A stretch of 64,000 nucleotides of DNA from Mugil cephalus. Taxonomy: Eukaryota; Chordata; Actinopteri; Mugiliformes; Mugilidae. Made by a program: the position numbers and the translations under genes. The stretch is taken from the NCBI RefSeq assembly GCF_022458985.1, contig NC_061770.1, positions 35,569,599 to 35,633,598 on the forward strand. The letters are read 5' to 3'. Below, one piece after another: positions 59,851 to 64,000 of the stretch. The notes below the pieces were generated by a model, which saw nothing but the letters and a program-made list of their open reading frames with translations, did not search any database and was not told the origin of the DNA. The number at the start of each line of letters is the position of its first letter. Positions within the stretch are counted from its first letter, which is position 1.

Positions 59851-61062
59851 TCTACTGACTACCTGAAAAGAAAGATAAAATAAAGTAAGACTGAAATAAA
59901 ATAGAAGATAAATAAACAGTGCAATCAAAAACTTTACAGAATTAGCATTATGAACAAATGCCGTTATGCTACTGATCTGGCCTCTGAACTAAAATAAGTT
60001 TGACACCCCTGGCTTAAGGGTCGAGTAAACGCTTTCTAATCCAAAACACTTTTTTTTGTCAAATTCAGCGAATGTCCGCTATACGATGACATGACACTAT
60101 GCTAGCTCTCGGAGGTGAGCTCCATTTGTTCCGACAACTGGCGAATTTAAACCAGAAGACGAAGCAAAAACCAAAACTCACTGTTGAATCTTCTTGAGGT
60201 GCCTAAGGGCCTAAGGGAGGTGCCCACTTGAAAACCCCAGTGATGTGCGACATACTGCTGCTGGATACGCTAGTAAGCAGCTGTCTTCTTGTTGGTTGCT
60301 AGCTGGTAGCTAACTGCTAGCCTGCTGGATGGTTTTCAGTTGGACTGGGCTTCTAATGTGTTTTGCCTCAGATCTTGGCACAAGGGATTGTAACATCTTA
60401 TCCTGTGTAATAATTAATGTAATTTGCAAAGTGGTTTTATGCAAATAAAACATATATAAAGAAGCAGGAGGAACGGTGACTTTTAAGCTAGCTAAACTTG
60501 GTAATGGTGTAAATATATGCCAAAAACCTGAAACGTACCTCTCCCTCAAGAAAAATGTACAGAAGGGGATGGGCGTAAAGACTATACAGAGTCCACCACA
60601 GAAGAAGAAATCATGGCCTATCCCTTTTAATTTGGTCTGAGGCAGAGGGAAGAGGGAGCTTGGGTACATTGGTGAGGCTGTGACAGCTGTGCTGACTCTC
60701 ACCGCATACCGTCCAGAATTATGGCCCTCAAATGGATTATTTGGACCGGCGCTCTCAAAGGGCTGCATCTCATCTGCACGAAGCAGCCGAGGAAGGGACG
60801 GGATCCGATCGCCCTCGCCGTGGCCTCATCTTGGCAGAGAGCTGCTCCTCCTAACACAGAGGCACTTGTCGGCACGAGAGCTTCTCCTCCGTTTACCTCA
60901 GTGTTCGATAAGAAAAGACTTTTAGTCACATAACGTAGCCCCGCATCCACCATTGTCTGCTGCAGATAAACCTTGCTTAGTGGGAGCAGTTATAAATCCA
61001 AATGTGACAGTTCTTAGAGTACTGAGACTCTACGTAGTTTGGGAACCTGGGGTTAGGCTGTA

Positions 61063-61365
61063 CCATGATCAGCCATAACATTATGACTAATATTGTGTGG
61101 GTATACCCTTATGTCTCCAAAAAAAATTGCGGCTCATCGGAGAATGGACATGAGGGTGTCCTGAATGTTATTACTGGGGAGTCTTTGGGTCCTGTGGGTT
61201 GAGGGGAGGGGCCTCTATGGTGGATCAACCCACAGACACGTGATCAGTTTGGATCTAGTGAATTTACAGGCCAGGTCAACAGCTTGTGCTGCTCTTCATG
61301 TTTTTTGTTTTTTTAGTTGTTCCTTTAGTTAGCTGAATGTCATGGTCTAGGTGGGGGCTACATGT
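61063..61365 (+). mobile_element. MITE fragment, left part
   Basis: Begins TGATCAGCCATAACATTATG after TA and shares the segment GAGGGGAGGGGCCTCTATGG with the full copy at 17563-17960. Right end lost. Confidence 0.7.
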
Positions 61366-64000
61366 CTAGAGGGGAGGGGCTTCTGTGGATCAGTTTTGTT
61401 CAAGTGCATGATTTTGAATTTTGAATGTTTCCTGTCGCCTTGGTTGGTTTTCCTTGTGGTTCCTGGCCTTATTTTGTAAAGTTCTTCCTTGGTGTTTCTG
61501 GTCTTTTTTTTTTTGCCTCATTTGGTCATTGGATTGTATATATATATATATATATATTGGATTGTACGCTTGTGGTTCATCTTTGTTTTTTTGGTCTTCA
61601 CTAGTTTCTTTTGGATTTGTGTGTTTGGATTAAAATTCAATCCCTGCAGCTCCTTAAATTCAGTTTTTTTGAGCTCCTGCCAAAGTCATTTTGTCGCCTG
61701 TCGTCTTGCGTTTGTGTCCCCCCCTCCCTTGCTACCATATGTTTCACAGACACTTGATCAGTTTGACTTTGGAGGCCTATCTAGAGGCCTCTATACTTTC
61801 AGAAAGTGGCATAAATGTGCGTTTTATGCACTCTGAACAAATCTGGTTCGGTGGCTACTCTCTTGACCCTGGCTCTGACTCTGACATTAACCTGACCCTG
61901 ACCTTAACACAATCTTAACACAACAACTCCTTCTAATTGTGGACACGGCTTTTTTGTCTCCTGTTGCAGCAGCTGTACCCGATTAACTGGTCTTGAGTCC
62001 AGAGTGTGTGTCCCTGAAACTAGATTAGCCACACACGGACTCTCCCTGCACCAGTATACACACAACTGTCGGCTTTTATTGGCTCTGAAGGCACCAACTG
62101 TTGTTGTGCCAATAATCCTACAAGGTGCGAGTCCTCAAATAACCACAATAAAATATGGAACGATTAGCAAATAGTTGTGGTGCCATTGGATGCACTAACC
62201 ATACGAGGAGACCAGAATATCCAGAAGGGAAAGGATAAATTATTGTACCAGAAGCTTAAAATTATCGAATTTTGAGGAAAATTATCGATTTGACATTGCC
62301 CCAAATACAGAGCTGAGAAAAGAACGTAAAGGTTTATTGCTTCTTGTGTAGCCGCATTGTACAGATATGCTTGGTTCTGTATATTTGCAGAAAGAGAAGT
62401 GAAGTTTTTTGTCTGTTTGTTTTTTAAAAAGTGTCCCAAACGGCTGCATTGCTGGTCCACCCAGGTCAACAGTACATGTATACAACCAGATGACAAACAT
62501 GGACAAATAAGAAGATTAATCTAGTCACTAATACACCTTTAAAATGTTCCTCAAGCTGCCTGTAGACTGTAGTTGTTATGGGCGCTAACAGAGAAGCTTG
62601 TCAGCAAAATATATTGTTTTACAACTTGGACACACACAACAGGGAGTACAGTAAAACCTGTCAAGTGTCTCTTTAAGAAGCAGTTAAACATTTTGGACGG
62701 GACATATATACTCATATAGCCTAAATACTGGTCTTAATCTGATTACTTTTCTCTGGGTTCTTGTTACTTTCATGTTTTTGTAATTGTGGGTCAAAGTGTT
62801 TCCACCGAAGTCTGGTTTTGTAATTGTTTATTGTATGATTTGTGGTTGTGAAGTTTGTCTGCGTTGTGTACCTGCCTTGGGACTGCGGCTGAAAATTAGC
62901 ATTTGTGCTACGTCCAGCACATTTGCACTGATGCCTGATGCACCAGTGTTAATTAATGTGCTTTATCCCCATTAAATAAATTAATAAATGAATGAAATAA
63001 AACAAAATAAATCACAATTAGAAGCTAAAGTACATAGTACTTAGAAAGTGTGAAAATTACATAGAAGTAACGTCTATTCCTCATTTGTGATCCATTGTTT
63101 CAGTCAGAGAAGTGGACAGAACACAACAAATTACACTTATTTTCCTTCAGAAATTCATTTTTAAAACATTAAATGTTAACATTCTCCTAATGTACTTATT
63201 TGCATTAAACCAAAGTAAAAAAAAAAAAAAAGTTGTCTTGTCATTATTTATTATTATATGTTATCATTATTCTGTTACGTTACTGGTCCGGTCCCGCTTG
63301 AGATGAAATTGGGCTGAATGGGGCCCCCGAACTAAAATGAGCTCGACACCCCGTGCTGTAGAAGCTAATCCTCACGCTGCTGCTGCTGCTGCTGCTTTGT
63401 CCTTGGATCTGCTTCGCCCTAGAAGCTTTTTGCATTTGGAGGCGTTCTGTTTACAGCTTTAACTCCAGAGTTAACTCTGAGAAGCATTTTTTTTGATTTA
63501 GCTGAACAAACACGAGGAGGATTCATTCCAGGAGCTGCATTTGTGGACAGTTTTAGGTTGCACAATGCTAGTCCGTGACACACTCTACTTACTGCACATT
63601 GTGTAAATACGTGTCAGTACAAAGTCAGAAGGCAGAAACTTCACTTACGTCACTTACTCAGGGTGACTGATCCTTCAAATGTCGTATTGTTCTAGCTCAT
63701 TTGTAGACACAGGGATTGTGGCAGCTTTTAGTCGGTTAGTGTCAACTTGAGCTTAGATACGCAAATGCCCCTTATCCAATCCAATGACAGGGTTGCACAT
63801 TTTTGGCATATATTCAAATAATATATTCAAATACCATTCCAGTCCCGTTGTTATTTTTTTGTGTGTGTGTGTGGCTTAGGTTTCTCTGTTAGTGTTATTG
63901 AAGCAGTACTGAAGCAGTACTTCAGTTGTATTCCAGTACTGACATGTCACGTTAGTATGGGATTCATCTTTAGTGAAGTATTTCCAAACCGCTGCTAGTT

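Larger units (their letters stand above)
49588..64000. other. Upstream of ache: no defensible coding gene
   Basis: Besides the elements listed separately, CpG-bearing patches occur near 50470-50720, 53880-54010, 57240-57430, 57600-57990 and 60690-60950. They contrast with the AT-rich surroundings and could hold ache 5' noncoding exons or enhancers. The minus strand at 60870 reads AACACTGAG|GTAAACG, a possible donor. None has a coding frame I recognise. 61900-64000 shows only simple AT-rich DNA. Confidence 0.4.

Noticed and set aside
61421..61836. Hydrophobic Phe/Leu-rich plus-strand frames
   Set aside because: Produced by T-rich low-complexity DNA and a TA microsatellite near 61540; no family resemblance.

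Overview
This is nuclear DNA from a teleost fish. It is AT-rich, with short split exons, canonical GT-AG introns and many small DNA transposons. Four protein-coding genes can be rebuilt exon by exon. The gene models come from reading the six frames, placing splice sites and comparing with remembered human/Torpedo family sequences; no database search was run.

Layout. 1-2.5 kb: repeat-rich DNA downstream of pelp1. 2.69-18.52 kb (minus): pelp1, 19 coding exons, 1302 aa, a Rix1-complex/nuclear-receptor coregulator scaffold. 18.52-19.20 kb: compact head-to-head promoter containing two copies of a ~65-bp CRE-bearing module. 19.20-20.47 kb (plus): med11, 3 exons, 134 aa, ending in an unusual polyglutamine tail. 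20.7-23.3 kb: intergenic, with one unassigned minus-strand ORF. 23.27-27.22 kb (minus): a schwannomin-interacting-protein (SCHIP1) family gene, 5 coding exons, 268 aa. Its third coding exon is trapped between two long arrays of the same 31-bp minisatellite in opposite orientation, and its first intron is mostly a MITE fragment. 27.2-30.4 kb: upstream region with a possible short first exon. 30.39-35.82 kb: a young endogenous retrovirus on the minus strand (paired LTRs, GTTT target duplication, tRNA-Pro primer site, env remnant, no recognisable pol) whose leader holds a tandem array of hairpin units. 35.8-39.8 kb: nested transposon remnants, then the ache 3' side. 39.85-49.20 kb (minus): ache, 8 coding exons, 623 aa, with complete catalytic machinery and the T (tailed) C-terminus; one intron carries a degenerate telomere-like array. 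49.2-64 kb: no gene I can defend; several MITEs, a foldback element and Tc1-like transposase remnants.

The genes are not a functional pathway. pelp1 and med11 are both nuclear housekeeping genes sharing a promoter region; ache and the schip1-like gene are neuronal. In human PELP1 and MED11 are close together on 17p13.2 whereas ACHE lies on 7q22, so the pelp1-med11 pairing is conserved and the ache linkage is different. The most interesting observations are the inverted minisatellite around one exon, the splice donor that looks like a minisatellite unit, the duplicated CRE promoter module and the covarying hairpin array in the retroviral leader.
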